From: Bacillus alveayuensis
GTDB taxonomy: Bacteria; Bacillota; Bacilli; Bacillales; Aeribacillaceae
Reading direction: 5' to 3'
Assembly: GCA_030812955.1 (NCBI GenBank)
Contig: JAUSTR010000001.1
Span: 496,001 to 560,000, forward strand
Length of the DNA stretch: 64,000 nucleotides
Below, piece by piece: positions 1-8,781 of this stretch. The notes under the pieces were generated by a model that saw only the letters and a list, made by a program, of their open reading frames with translations, was not told where the DNA came from and did no database searches. Each line of letters starts with the position of its first letter. The stretch's first letter is position 1. Both the position numbers and the translations under genes were made by a program.

Positions 1-403
1 TTTAATTGCTAAAATGGGACAAGACGGACATGATCGTGGAGCAAAAGTAGTTGCAACTGCTTATGCTGATTTAGGATTTGATGTTGATATTGGCCCATTG
101 TTCCAAACACCTGAGGAAACGGCGTTGCAGGCTGTAGAAAATGATGTTCACGTAGTAGGGATGAGTTCATTAGCTGGAGGTCATAAAACATTATTGCCAG
201 AGCTTGTCAAAGAGCTGAAAAAATTAGGCCGTGAAGACATTTTGGTCATCGTTGGTGGCGTGATCCCTCCACAAGATTATGATTATTTAAAAGAGCGTGG
301 TGCAGATGAAATTTTTGGACCAGGGACGGTTATTCCTTTAGCTGCAATGAAAATATTAGACAAAATATATGAACGGCTTGGCTATGAGGATGTGCCTGAG
401 TAA
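1..403 (+). CDS. mutB: Methylmalonyl-CoA mutase large subunit, C-terminal part
   Basis: Partial gene entering from the left edge in frame 2 and ending at a TAA that overlaps the next start (TAATG). The visible residues are the C-terminal cobalamin-binding domain: GQDGHDRG carries the DxHxxG motif whose His ligates B12 cobalt, followed by the Rossmann-like segments [11 protein letters not shown] and [11 protein letters not shown]. The family interconverts (R)-methylmalonyl-CoA and succinyl-CoA with adenosylcobalamin in the cytoplasm. The adjoining meaB, and the epimerase and carboxylase genes at 6.8-8.7 kb, support this substrate over isobutyryl-CoA mutase. The catalytic barrel lies outside the window. 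Confidence 0.93.
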   Translation, partial: LIAKMGQDGHDRGAKVVATAYADLGFDVDIGPLFQTPEETALQAVENDVHVVGMSSLAGGHKTLLPELVKELKKLGREDILVIVGGVIPPQDYDYLKERGADEIFGPGTVIPLAAMKILDKIYERLGYEDVPE

Positions 404-1404
404 TGAAGAAGCGATACCAAAGGAAAGAAAAATCAATAGAAGAACTGATGGATGGTATATTAAGCGGTGATCGTGTTACATTAGCGCAAGCGATCACATT
501 AGTTGAAAGCAATTCAATCCGTCACTTTGAAAAAGCTCAAGCACTTATTCAAGCGATCCTCCCATATCGAAAAAAAACCATTCGAATCGGGATCACGGGA
601 GTCCCTGGTGCAGGGAAAAGTACGTTTATTGATACGTTTGGAACGTATTTAACCGAACAAAACTTGAAGGTTGCAGTGCTTGCTGTAGACCCTTCCAGTA
701 AAGTATCAAAGGGAAGTATTTTAGGAGATAAAACAAGGATGGAGCGTCTGTCACGTAATCAAAATGCCTTTATAAGACCTTCACCATCAGGAGGAACACT
801 TGGTGGTGTCAGTCGTAAAACACGGGAAACTCTTTTATTATGTGAGGCTGCCGGTTATGATGTTATACTAGTGGAAACGGTTGGTGTAGGACAAGGTGAA
901 TTCGTTGTTCGCAGTATGGTCGATTTCTTTTTGCTTATTGTGTTAACAGGTGCTGGTGATGAATTGCAAACAATGAAAAAAGGAATAATGGAACTTCCGG
1001 ACTTAGTTGTCGTCAATAAAGCGGATGGAGATAATATTTCAAAAGCGGAAAAAGCGAAAAATGAGTTCAATACCATTCTTCATTTTTTAAAATCATATAC
1101 TGAAGGGTGGGAAACGAAAGCAGTTACCGCATCAGCTTTAAAAGAAACAGGCATATCGGATATATGGAAGATCATTCAACAATTTCAAGAAACAACTGAA
1201 AAAACGGGTGTTTTTGAAAAACGAAGAAAAGAGCAGCAGCTTGAATGGATGCATGAAATGATTAAAGAGCAGCTGGAACGAATGTTTTACGAACATCCTG
1301 AAATAAAAGAAATCCTCCCAATTTATGAACAAGAAGTCATTTCCGGACAAAAAACAGTTGCATCTACGGTTTTACAGCTTGTGAACCGTTTTTCGAATCG
1401 ATAA
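403..1404 (+). CDS. meaB: MeaB-type GTPase chaperone of methylmalonyl-CoA mutase
   Basis: A 333-aa G3E-family P-loop GTPase. Walker A GVPGAGKST is at residues 66-74, switch-like ETVGVGQ at 158-164 and base-recognition NKAD at 205-208. MeaB/ArgK proteins load and protect adenosylcobalamin on methylmalonyl-CoA mutase and gate cofactor repair. The ATG overlaps the mutB stop by one base, so the two are translationally coupled, which fits the chaperone-client pair. The C-terminal 60 residues are basic and helical, as in the dimerisation arm of the family. Older annotations call such proteins ArgK kinases, but the context argues against an arginine role. Confidence 0.93.
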   Translation: MKKRYQRKEKSIEELMDGILSGDRVTLAQAITLVESNSIRHFEKAQALIQAILPYRKKTIRIGITGVPGAGKSTFIDTFGTYLTEQNLKVAVLAVDPSSKVSKGSILGDKTRMERLSRNQNAFIRPSPSGGTLGGVSRKTRETLLLCEAAGYDVILVETVGVGQGEFVVRSMVDFFLLIVLTGAGDELQTMKKGIMELPDLVVVNKADGDNISKAEKAKNEFNTILHFLKSYTEGWETKAVTASALKETGISDIWKIIQQFQETTEKTGVFEKRRKEQQLEWMHEMIKEQLERMFYEHPEIKEILPIYEQEVISGQKTVASTVLQLVNRFSNR

Positions 1405-1512
1405 CGTTCTCTTTATTTGCTCGACGCTTAAAGTCATTGTAAGATATAAAGTATAAGTGATGTTTGCTTAACCTATTGACATGGAAATACAATGACTAAA
1501 GGAGAGAGAAGA

Positions 1513-1950
1513 GTGAATATTGATTTTAATCTTTTTATGAATGATATCGTTCGTCAAGCGCGTGAAGAGATGGTTGCTAGTGGATATACGGAATTGAAAA
1601 CACCAGAAGAAGTGGATGAAGCCTTTAAAAGGAAAGGGACAACATTAGTCATGATCAATTCAGTGTGCGGCTGTGCCGGGGGAATTGCTAGACCAGCTGC
1701 GGCGAATGCGATTCATTATGATAAAAGACCGGACTATCTCGTAACGGTTTTTGCTGGGCAAGATAGAGAAGCGACGGAACGGGCTAGATCTTACTTTACA
1801 GGATATCCGCCATCATCTCCATCCTTTGCTCTTTTAAAAGACGGAAAGCTTATGACTATGATTGAGCGCCATGAAATCGAAGGCCATGATCCAATGTCGG
1901 TGATTGCTAAGCTGCAAAAAGCATTTGATGAATATTGTGAAGAAGTTTAA
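1513..1950 (+). CDS. brxB: Bacilliredoxin BrxB (YphP/YqiW family)
   Basis: A 145-aa cytoplasmic thioredoxin-fold protein with the diagnostic CGC motif (NSVCGCAGG, Cys52-x-Cys54). Bacilliredoxins remove bacillithiol from S-bacillithiolated proteins after oxidative stress. I start it at the GTG at 1513, directly after AAAGGAGAGAGAAGA. This gives the N-terminus [11 protein letters not shown] expected for YqiW and its usual length of 145 aa. An in-frame ATG at 1492 lies before the ribosome-binding site and would add seven unsupported residues. It stands alone between meaB and the art transporter and ends in a strong terminator. Confidence 0.93.
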   Translation: MNIDFNLFMNDIVRQAREEMVASGYTELKTPEEVDEAFKRKGTTLVMINSVCGCAGGIARPAAANAIHYDKRPDYLVTVFAGQDREATERARSYFTGYPPSSPSFALLKDGKLMTMIERHEIEGHDPMSVIAKLQKAFDEYCEEV

Positions 1951-1959
1951 CAAGTATGG

Positions 1960-2000
1960 GCTGATTCAAAACATGAAACATATTGAATCAGCTTTTTTTT
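1960..2000 (+). terminator. Rho-independent terminator of brxB
   Basis: A 10-bp stem GCTGATTCAA / TTGAATCAGC is followed directly by a run of eight T, ten bases after the brxB stop. Confidence 0.9.
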
Positions 2001-2252
2001 GGTCATAAAAGTCGAGTTGAAATTATAAATATTTTATTCATCATTCCATGATAAAAAATTAGAAAATTTATATATTTATAAAATATTTTGTGATAAAATC
2101 ATAATAGAAAACTATTGTATTAGTTAAAAAATGTAAGTTGAAAAATTTTTATTGCATATGAATTAGTCCGTAAGATAAAATACAAATAAATGAATATATA
2201 TTAATTTTTATTTATTTTTATACATTCTTATATTTTTTTGGAGGGTTAAAGA
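2001..2252 (+). promoter_or_regulatory. AT-rich leader of artPQR with a candidate ARG box
   Basis: About 250 bp without a gene and very AT-rich. At 2189-2206 the sequence AATGAATATATATTAATT matches the ArgR/AhrC operator pattern (TGAAT-wwww-ATTCA core) at all defined positions but one (C to A). The AhrC family binds such sites at arginine genes. Base composition makes chance matches fairly likely, so this is only a candidate. A strong ribosome-binding site (TTGGAGGG) precedes artP. Confidence 0.35.
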
Positions 2253-3035
2253 ATGAAAAAATGGTTTTATTTATTGATAATGGTTTTGACATTTAGCCTG
2301 TTAGCTTCATGTGGAACATCCAACTCTGAAAGCAAAAGTGATGAAGAGAAAAAAGAAGTTTTAGTAATGGGTACTTCAGCAGATTATGCACCTTTTGAAT
2401 ATATTGATACAGCGAAAGGATCTGACATTATCGGAATAGATGTTGATATTGCAAAAGCGATCACAGAAAGATTAGGTTATGAGCTCGAAATTCAAGATAT
2501 GGACTTTAATGGTCTGATCCCAGCACTACAATCCAATAAAGTAGATTTTGTCTTAGCTGGTATGTCCGTGACACCAGAACGTAAAGAGAGCGTTGATTTT
2601 AGTGATGTTTACTATTCAGCAAAACATATGATTGTTTCGAAAGCTGACAGTGGCATTCAAACAGTTGAAGATTTAGAAGGAAAAACAGTCGGTGTTCAAT
2701 TAGCATCTGTACAAGAAGAAAAAGCGAATGAAATTGCCGAAACGATAAATGTAACAGTCGAAAATCGCAATCGTATTTCTGAAGTTATTCAAGAAATTAA
2801 ATCAGGTCGATTTGATGCTGCTATTATCGAAGACTCTGTTGCCAAAGGATATTTAGAAAAAGATGCTGACTTACAAGGTTTTGTTATCGAAGAAGAAAAT
2901 GCAGAAGAAAACGGCTATGCCATTGCTTTTCCAAAAGGTAGTGAACTCACAGAAAAATTTAATGAAGAGTTACAAAAAATGAAGGAAAGCGGTGAATTGG
3001 AAGAAATTTTAGTCAAGTGGTTTGATGGAGAATAA
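2253..3035 (+). CDS. artP: Arginine/polar amino-acid ABC transporter, substrate-binding lipoprotein
   Basis: A 260-aa family-3 solute-binding protein. It has a lipoprotein signal peptide (MKKWFY, hydrophobic core, LLASC lipobox with Cys20), so it is anchored outside the membrane. The mature domain carries the SBP_bac_3 features GTSADYAPFEY near the start, GIDVDIAKAI and the hinge region GKTVGVQLAS. It delivers substrate to the ArtQ/ArtR pair downstream. Position between brxB and yqjA matches B. subtilis yqiX (artP), an arginine binder; the substrate here is inferred from that synteny. A 141-bp gap with a strong stem-loop separates it from artQ, which would allow more binding protein than permease to be made. 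Confidence 0.88.
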   Translation: MKKWFYLLIMVLTFSLLASCGTSNSESKSDEEKKEVLVMGTSADYAPFEYIDTAKGSDIIGIDVDIAKAITERLGYELEIQDMDFNGLIPALQSNKVDFVLAGMSVTPERKESVDFSDVYYSAKHMIVSKADSGIQTVEDLEGKTVGVQLASVQEEKANEIAETINVTVENRNRISEVIQEIKSGRFDAAIIEDSVAKGYLEKDADLQGFVIEEENAEENGYAIAFPKGSELTEKFNEELQKMKESGELEEILVKWFDGE

Positions 3036-3061
3036 GGTCATTTTCTAAAATCTTCTTTAGT

Positions 3062-3136
3062 CTGAAACGTTCAACATGCTTTAGTTGAACGTTTCAGTTT
3101 GTAGACAAAGGAATTTTTCAGACTGTTGAACGTTTC
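3062..3136 (+). promoter_or_regulatory. Intercistronic stem-loop with a third complementary arm (artP-artQ)
   Basis: A perfect 14-bp inverted repeat, CTGAAACGTTCAAC (3062-3075) and GTTGAACGTTTCAG (3084-3097), has an 8-nt loop. A second copy of the right arm (GTTGAACGTTTC) lies at 3125-3136, so the left arm can pair with either. No long T-run follows, so it looks like an mRNA-stabilising or attenuating element, not a simple terminator. Confidence 0.6.
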
Positions 3137-3176
3137 TATTATCATGAATGCAAAAGATTAGGGAGAGCTGGTTAAG

Positions 3177-3836
3177 ATGAATTTAGATTTTTCAAGCATA
3201 GCGCCCTCGATTCCTTTTATTTTAAAAGGAATTCCAGTTACTTTAAAAATTGTTTCTTTATCAGCATTGCTTGGATTTATTTGGGCGCTTCTATTAGCCT
3301 TGCTGAAAATTAGTCAAATGAAGCCGTTGATGTGGTTTGCTGATGCCTATACATCTGTGTTTCGTGGTACACCGCTATTATTACAATTAATATTAATTTA
3401 TTTTGGTATACCCCAGTTAACAGGGATTGAAGTAGATCCTTATCCAGCCGCAGTGTTAGCTTTTACGTTAAATTCGGGTGCTTATATGTCAGAAGTCATT
3501 CGTGCTGGAATTATGGCTGTAGACAAAGGACAGCGTGAGGCCGCAATGGCTTTAGGGATACCGTATTACAAAATGATGAAAGATATCGTCATTCCGCAAG
3601 CCATGAAAAATATTTTGCCTGCACTTGTCAATGAATTTATTACACTAACGAAAGAATCGGCTATTGTAACGGTCATTGGTGTACAAGATGTCATGCGTAA
3701 TGCGTATATAGTGGGCGGAAATACGTATCGATATATAGAACCATTAATCATCGCCGGAATGATTTATTATGTGTTAGTCATCATTTTAACCTTCCTTGGT
3801 AAATGGATAGAAGGGAGAATGAGACGAAGTGATTAA
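3177..3836 (+). CDS. artQ: Arginine/polar amino-acid ABC transporter, permease
   Basis: A 219-aa integral membrane protein of the HisM/GlnP permease family with about five hydrophobic segments. [16 protein letters not shown] and the EAA-loop region [14 protein letters not shown]...IPQA, which contacts the ATPase, are visible. The start ATG follows GGGAGAGC. Its 3' end overlaps artR by eight bases, so permease and ATPase are translationally coupled. Substrate assignment rests on synteny with B. subtilis yqiY. Confidence 0.88.
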   Translation: MNLDFSSIAPSIPFILKGIPVTLKIVSLSALLGFIWALLLALLKISQMKPLMWFADAYTSVFRGTPLLLQLILIYFGIPQLTGIEVDPYPAAVLAFTLNSGAYMSEVIRAGIMAVDKGQREAAMALGIPYYKMMKDIVIPQAMKNILPALVNEFITLTKESAIVTVIGVQDVMRNAYIVGGNTYRYIEPLIIAGMIYYVLVIILTFLGKWIEGRMRRSD

Positions 3837-4551
3837 AGTTCAAGATTTATATAAATCCTTTGGTGAAACAGAAGTATTAAAAGGGATTACGACAGAAATT
3901 AAGGAAGGGTCTGTAGTGGCCGTGATCGGACCTTCAGGTTCAGGTAAATCTACCTTTCTTCGCTGCTTAAATTATTTAGAGGAACCGACAAGTGGCCGTA
4001 TTTGGATTGGCGATGATGAATTAACAGATCCTAATACAAATAAAATGAAAATTCGTCAAAAAGTAGGGATGGTGTTTCAGCATTTTCATCTGTTTCCTCA
4101 TAAAACAGTGTTGGAAAATTTGACCTATGCCCCGATTACCGTTAAAGGAATAGCTAAAAAAGAAGCAGAAGAAATAGCGATGTCGCTATTAAAAAAGGTT
4201 GGTTTAGTCGAAAAAGCTGAAGCTTATCCGAATCGCTTGTCTGGAGGACAGAAGCAGCGTGTTGCTATCGCCCGTGCATTAGCAATGGAACCAAAAGCAA
4301 TGCTATTCGATGAACCTACATCTGCTCTTGACCCTGAAATGGTAAAGGAAGTGTTAGATGTCATGAAAGATTTGTCTAATACGGGGATGACAATGGTTAT
4401 CGTCACACACGAAATGGGTTTTGCAAGAGAAGCGGCTGATCGCATTTTATTTTTAGATGGAGGAAAAATAGTCGAAGATGCTTCTCCAAAGGAATTTTTT
4501 ACATCTCCAGCATCTGAACGGGCAAAGGAGTTTTTAAAGAAAGTATTATAA
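3829..4551 (+). CDS. artR: Arginine/polar amino-acid ABC transporter, ATP-binding protein
   Basis: A 240-aa ABC ATPase complete in all motifs: Walker [10 protein letters not shown] (34-42), Q-loop [11 protein letters not shown], signature [15 protein letters not shown], Walker [13 protein letters not shown] and H-loop VTHEMGFA. The [15 protein letters not shown] stretch is typical of polar amino-acid importers (HisP/GlnQ). It is the last gene of the art operon. A MITE-like element begins directly after its stop codon. Confidence 0.9.
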   Translation: MIKVQDLYKSFGETEVLKGITTEIKEGSVVAVIGPSGSGKSTFLRCLNYLEEPTSGRIWIGDDELTDPNTNKMKIRQKVGMVFQHFHLFPHKTVLENLTYAPITVKGIAKKEAEEIAMSLLKKVGLVEKAEAYPNRLSGGQKQRVAIARALAMEPKAMLFDEPTSALDPEMVKEVLDVMKDLSNTGMTMVIVTHEMGFAREAADRILFLDGGKIVEDASPKEFFTSPASERAKEFLKKVL

Positions 4552-4552
4552 A

Positions 4553-4630
4553 GGCTCTTTTCTAAAAGATTGTTGCTTTCCTATACGATAGCTTTTCGAC
4601 TGTCAAGCAAGCGAGTTTACGAAAACAGCC
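4553..4630 (+). mobile_element. MITE-like element copy 1 (78 bp)
   Basis: Left end GGCTCTTTTCTAAAAGATTG and right end TTTACGAAAACAGCC, which are imperfect inverted repeats. The sequence ATTATAA lies immediately outside both ends, a likely 7-bp target duplication. The interior retains TAGCTTTTCGACTGTC. It holds no ORF. It begins one base after the artR stop codon and probably lies in the 3' end of the art mRNA. Confidence 0.8.
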
Positions 4631-4638
4631 ATTATAAA

Positions 4639-4671
4639 AGATGGTCCATCCTTTTGGGATCATCTTTTTTA
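4639..4671 (+). terminator. Rho-independent terminator downstream of art operon
   Basis: GATGGTCC paired with GGGATCATC, followed by a T-run (CTTTTTTAT), just beyond the MITE copy 1. Confidence 0.7.
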
Positions 4672-4865
4672 TTTATTTCCCGTCCTGATACAATATTCCT
4701 TGAAGATATATGTTAATATAGTTTTGATTGTGTCTTAACGTCTTTGGTGATTTTTGCTTTTTTGTCAATATGAGAAGATCGTTTTGAGCTTTGCAAGTGA
4801 TGATGAACATAGTAAAGAATAATGTTGACAGGAACGAAAAAATAAATGCTAGTAGGAGAGAGAGA

Positions 4866-5849
4866 ATGCCAAAATTTTCGATAGGGTATCGAACGGTCAA
4901 AACGGCAATAGGAACACCGATTGCAATTTTTATTGCCCAATTATTAGGATTAGAAAATTATGTATCAGCTGGTATTATTACCGTACTTTGTATACAAGTG
5001 ACGAAGAAAAAGTCATTTCAAAGTGCTTGGTCTCGTTTTTTTGCTTGTTCGATTGCGATCGTTTTTTGCATCATTTTCTTTGAAGGACTTTTTTATCACC
5101 CTATTTCGATTGCGCTATTGCTTTTATTATTTATTCCGACAACGGTTATGTTAAAAGTAAAGGATGGAATTGTCACGAGTACGGTCATTATTCTTCATTT
5201 ATATTCATCTGGAAATATAACCGTTCAATTGATTATTAACGAATTACTATTAATTATCATTGGCATTAGTGTAGCACTCGTGTTAAATATGTATATGCCG
5301 AGTTTAGAACATAAGCTCAAGCAATACCGTAAAGAAATCGAACAGCAATTTTCTGTTATTTTTGCAGAAATCATCAACTTTTTACTAAATGGAGATAGTT
5401 CCTGGGATGGGAAAGAAATTGCGGTAACAGCTGAATTGTTGGAAGAAGCGAAAACGTTAGCTCTTCGAAATGTCGAAAACCAAGTATTACGTCATGAAGA
5501 TTTGTATTATCAATATTTCAAAATGCGTGAAAAGCAATTTGAAATCATTGAGCGTGTACTTCCAACAGTTGCATCCATTTCGACAAATGTAGAGCAAGCC
5601 AAGATTGTTGCTGATTTTATTGAAGACTTAAGAAATCATATTCACCCTGGGAATACAGCTAGACAATATTTACGAAAGCTTCACCAATTATCAAATCAAT
5701 TTCGAGAAATGCCTTTGCCTGAAACGAGGGAGGAATTTGAAGCAAGAGCGTCATTATTACATTTTTTAAATGAAATGGAACGGTATTTAATCATTAAAAG
5801 TCAATTTAAAGGTTTTTCAAATGATAAAAGTGCCCTTTCTAAGAAATAA
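4866..5849 (+). CDS. yqjA: Aromatic-acid-exporter-like (FUSC/DUF939) membrane protein YqjA
   Basis: A 327-aa protein. The N-terminal half (about residues 1-150) holds several transmembrane segments, including AIGTPIAIFIAQLLGLENY. The C-terminal half is soluble and helical, as in the ArAE_1/FUSC family. Start chosen at the ATG at 4866 behind TAGGAGAGAGAGA; an upstream in-frame ATG at 4791 would add 25 polar residues and has no such site. The length is close to that of B. subtilis YqjA, which sits in the same place. The transported compound is unknown. It is followed within 24 bp by the L,D-transpeptidase gene, suggesting one operon. Confidence 0.82.
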   Translation: MPKFSIGYRTVKTAIGTPIAIFIAQLLGLENYVSAGIITVLCIQVTKKKSFQSAWSRFFACSIAIVFCIIFFEGLFYHPISIALLLLLFIPTTVMLKVKDGIVTSTVIILHLYSSGNITVQLIINELLLIIIGISVALVLNMYMPSLEHKLKQYRKEIEQQFSVIFAEIINFLLNGDSSWDGKEIAVTAELLEEAKTLALRNVENQVLRHEDLYYQYFKMREKQFEIIERVLPTVASISTNVEQAKIVADFIEDLRNHIHPGNTARQYLRKLHQLSNQFREMPLPETREEFEARASLLHFLNEMERYLIIKSQFKGFSNDKSALSKK

Positions 5850-5873
5850 TAATAGAAAAAAGGGTGCATCGAA

Positions 5874-6389
5874 TTGAAAGGACTCTTATTTATATGTTTG
5901 CTTATGTTTTCACCAATTTGGCCATTAGGTCAAAATCCTTTGCCCGGAGATCCGTTTCTTATTGTCAACAAAAAAACGAACAAAATGGCCTATATCGAAA
6001 ATGGAGACATTCAAAAGGTATATACTGTGGCGACGGGGAAAACTGAACATTTAACTCCAGTTGGCACATTTACTGTTACGGTCAAGGCGATAAACCCCTA
6101 TTATAGAAAGAAAAACATTCCTGGTGGATCGCCTCAAAATCCTTTAGGATCGCGTTGGATTGGTTTTGACGCACTTGGAACAGATGGGCGAATATATGGA
6201 ATTCATGGTACGAACGCCCCATCCTCAATTGGTCAATATATAACAAATGGTTGCGTTCGTTTGCGCAACGATGAAGTAGAAGAGCTATTTGAACGAATAC
6301 CGTTAGGGACAAAGGTGCTAATTGTAAACGAAAAAGATAGGAGCTTTGAAGAACTAGGAGCAAAATTTGGAGCGATCAAAAAAGGTTAG
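5874..6389 (+). CDS. yqjB: L,D-transpeptidase (YkuD domain), probable YqjB counterpart
   Basis: A 171-aa protein with a hydrophobic N-terminal signal segment and a YkuD catalytic domain from about residue 27. The conserved HGT (111-113) and NGCVRLRN with catalytic Cys127 are intact. The family forms 3-3 cross-links or attaches proteins to peptidoglycan outside the membrane. There is no LysM domain. It starts at a TTG placed nine bases after AAAAGGGTG. The position right after yqjA is the basis for equating it with yqjB; the enzyme family is certain, the symbol less so. Confidence 0.85.
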   Translation: MKGLLFICLLMFSPIWPLGQNPLPGDPFLIVNKKTNKMAYIENGDIQKVYTVATGKTEHLTPVGTFTVTVKAINPYYRKKNIPGGSPQNPLGSRWIGFDALGTDGRIYGIHGTNAPSSIGQYITNGCVRLRNDEVEELFERIPLGTKVLIVNEKDRSFEELGAKFGAIKKG

Positions 6390-6444
6390 CACCGTCATGG
6401 TCTTTGTTTTATTTCATTGGGGAGCATTTCGTTTTGGAGGTTAA

Positions 6445-6488
6445 TGGAGAGGCTGTAGTGTCACCTTACATTACAGCCTCCATTTTTT
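6445..6488 (+). terminator. Terminator after the L,D-transpeptidase gene
   Basis: GAGGCTGTAGTGT pairs with ACATTACAGCCTC and is followed by CATTTTTTAT. It lies between this gene and the convergent small gene at 6493-6585. Confidence 0.75.
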
Positions 6489-6492
6489 ATCC

Positions 6493-6585
6493 TTAAAACC
6501 ACATGCTAATTCCAGCTAGTAACGTAGTAATAAGCATGGAACCGATCATCATATAAACAACCAATTTTTGTGTGCGCTTTGACAT
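6493..6585 (-). CDS. prli42: Prli42-like stressosome-associated peptide (30 aa)
   Basis: A 30-aa protein with a basic N-terminus (MSKRTQKLVVYMM) and one transmembrane segment (IGSMLITTLLAGISMWF). A good ribosome-binding site (GAGGAAG, 6-7 bases upstream) precedes the ATG. The charged head plus a membrane helix with LLAG matches Prli42 peptides of Firmicutes. In Listeria these tether the stressosome to the membrane and are needed for sensing oxidative stress. Assignment is by remembered family pattern. It is encoded opposite to its neighbours and is easily missed because of its size. Confidence 0.72.
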   Translation of the reverse strand: MSKRTQKLVVYMMIGSMLITTLLAGISMWF

Positions 6586-6774
6586 ATCTTCCTCACCCCA
6601 GTACAAATTATTTTATTAAGAATTTGCAAAGGAGACAAGTAGGAAAAGATTTGTGCAATAAAAACTTCACATTTTGCTCTAAAAATAAATTGACGAAATG
6701 GCAGGAATTTTAAAATAATTTGTAGAATTTTAATAAGGTTGTTTCCGTTTACAACAAGAAAGGGAGAGATTTTC

Positions 6775-7188
6775 ATGGTAAAAAAAGTAGATCACATTGG
6801 AATAGCTGTTCAATCCATTCACGATTCCTTGCCTTTTTACACGGAGAAATTGGGGGCTAAATACCTTGGGGAAGAAATCGTTTCGTCGCAACAAGTAAAA
6901 GTCGCCTTTTTAGATGTAGGGAATACAAAATTTGAATTGCTAGAACCGACTTCCGACAAGAGCCCAATTGCGAAATTTATTGAAAAACGAGGGGAAGGGA
7001 TCCATCATATCGCTTTAGGGGTAGAAAGCATTGAGAAACGGATAGAAGAAATGAAAGAAAAAGGAATTCAAATGATTGATGAAGCTCCTCGTCAAGGTGC
7101 AGGAGGTAATGCGATCGCCTTTATGCATCCGAAATCAACAAGAGGCATCCTATTTGAACTTTGTGAAAAACGGGGAGGTATCAATTAA
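6775..7188 (+). CDS. mce: Methylmalonyl-CoA epimerase
   Basis: A 137-aa vicinal-oxygen-chelate (glyoxalase/VOC) protein with two repeated modules. Probable metal ligands include His7 (KVDHIGIAV), His78 (GIHHIALGV) and Glu128 (GILFELCE). It interconverts (S)- and (R)-methylmalonyl-CoA, linking the carboxylase encoded next door with the mutase. Start at ATG 6775 behind AAAGGGAGAG; an in-frame upstream ATG at 6739 precedes that site. It is the equivalent of B. subtilis yqjC, and its stop is two bases from the next start. Confidence 0.9.
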   Translation: MVKKVDHIGIAVQSIHDSLPFYTEKLGAKYLGEEIVSSQQVKVAFLDVGNTKFELLEPTSDKSPIAKFIEKRGEGIHHIALGVESIEKRIEEMKEKGIQMIDEAPRQGAGGNAIAFMHPKSTRGILFELCEKRGGIN

Positions 7189-7189
7189 T

Positions 7190-8737
7190 ATGGATATGTA
7201 TGATAAAATAAATGAATTGTATGATAAACGGCGGGAGGTAGAGCTTGGGGGTGGAGATGATAAAATTGCCAAGCAGCACGAAAAAGGAAAGCTAACGGCG
7301 CGTGAACGTATTGATTTATTAGTAGATGAAGGAACATTTGTTGAACTTAATCCATTTATTGAACATCGTTCAAGAGATTTTGGCCTTGAAAATAAAAAAG
7401 GGCCAGGTGATGGGGTTGTTACCGGTTATGGTAAAGTAAATGGGCGCCCTGTTTATTTATTTTCACAAGACTTTACGGTGTTTGGCGGTGCTCTTGGAGA
7501 AATGCATGCCCGTAAAATAGCGGCTGTTATGGATTTAGCAGCAAAAAACGGTACACCGTTTATCGGGTTAAATGACTCTGGTGGTGCACGAATTCAAGAA
7601 GGTGTTTTATCGCTTGACGGGTACGGCCATATTTTTTATCGAAATTCCATCTATTCTGGTGTGATTCCGCAAATTTCTGTCATCTTAGGACCTTGTGCAG
7701 GAGGAGCTGTATATTCTCCAGCCATTACGGATTTTGTCTTCATGGTCGAAAAAACGAGTCAAATGTTTATTACGGGGCCGAAAGTCATTGAGACAGTCAC
7801 TGGTGAAAAAATTTCACAAGAAAATTTAGGTGGTGCAAAAGTGCATAGCACCATTAGTGGAAATGCTCATTTCTCTGGAAAAACAGAGGAAGATGTGATC
7901 AAACAAGTTCGGAATCTTCTCAGTTATTTACCACAAAATAATCAAGAAAAGCCTCCTCAAGAAAAGATCGATGATGGAGATGATTATCGTCCAGATTTAG
8001 CGGATGTTGTGCCAATTGATGCCGTCAGACCTTATGATGTGCGTAACGTTATCGAACAAGTTGTTGATGAAGGCTCTTTTTTTGAAGTTCACCAAAATTT
8101 TGCGAAAAATATTGTTGTTGGTTTTGCGAGGATGAAAGGTGAAGTCGTTGGGCTTGTATGCAACCAGCCGAAATATATGGCAGGAGGGCTAGATATCGAT
8201 TCATCTGATAAGGCAGCGCGTTTTATCCGTTTTTGTGACTCCTTTAACATACCGCTTATTACATTTGAAGATGTAACAGGATTTTTCCCAGGAGTCAAAC
8301 AGGAGCATGGCGGTATTATACGTCATGGTGCTAAAATACTATACGCGTATTCAGAAGCTACTGTTCCGAAATTAACCGTTATTTTGCGTAAAGCATATGG
8401 AGGAGCTTATGTCGCCTTAAATAGTAAATCAATTGGGGCAGATATTGTGTATGCTTGGCCAAATGCTGAAATTGCTGTGATGGGACCTCAAGGTGCCGCC
8501 AACATTATTTTTGCAAAAGAAATTCAAAACAGCCCAAATCCAGAACAAACACGAGCGGAAAAAATTGAAGAATATAGAAGCAAGTTTGCGAATCCGTATG
8601 TTGCAGCGAGTCAAGGAATGGTAGATGATGTCATTGACCCAAGAGAAACAAGAATTAAACTTTTGCAAGCCCTAGATATGCTAAAAACAAAAAAAGAATC
8701 AAGACCGTACAAAAAACACGGTAATATCCCTCTTTAA
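7190..8737 (+). CDS. yqjD: Acyl-CoA (propionyl-CoA) carboxylase beta subunit / carboxyltransferase
   Basis: A 515-aa biotin-dependent carboxyltransferase with both crotonase-like halves. The oxyanion-hole loops GPCAGGAVYSPA in the N-half and KAYGGAYVALNSKS in the C-half are present, and the length is normal for PccB/MmdA. It would transfer carboxyl groups between biotin and propionyl-CoA, or act as part of a methylmalonyl-CoA decarboxylase. No biotin carboxylase or carrier gene is in the window, so the partner is encoded elsewhere. Start is the ATG at 7190 after CGGGGAGG; the longer upstream reading overlaps mce. Context with mce, mutB and meaB favours propionyl-CoA metabolism. Confidence 0.88.
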   Translation: MDMYDKINELYDKRREVELGGGDDKIAKQHEKGKLTARERIDLLVDEGTFVELNPFIEHRSRDFGLENKKGPGDGVVTGYGKVNGRPVYLFSQDFTVFGGALGEMHARKIAAVMDLAAKNGTPFIGLNDSGGARIQEGVLSLDGYGHIFYRNSIYSGVIPQISVILGPCAGGAVYSPAITDFVFMVEKTSQMFITGPKVIETVTGEKISQENLGGAKVHSTISGNAHFSGKTEEDVIKQVRNLLSYLPQNNQEKPPQEKIDDGDDYRPDLADVVPIDAVRPYDVRNVIEQVVDEGSFFEVHQNFAKNIVVGFARMKGEVVGLVCNQPKYMAGGLDIDSSDKAARFIRFCDSFNIPLITFEDVTGFFPGVKQEHGGIIRHGAKILYAYSEATVPKLTVILRKAYGGAYVALNSKSIGADIVYAWPNAEIAVMGPQGAANIIFAKEIQNSPNPEQTRAEKIEEYRSKFANPYVAASQGMVDDVIDPRETRIKLLQALDMLKTKKESRPYKKHGNIPL

Positions 8738-8781
8738 TGTTATACTAATAAAAAATATCATTTTAGGAGGAATTTCGGTCG

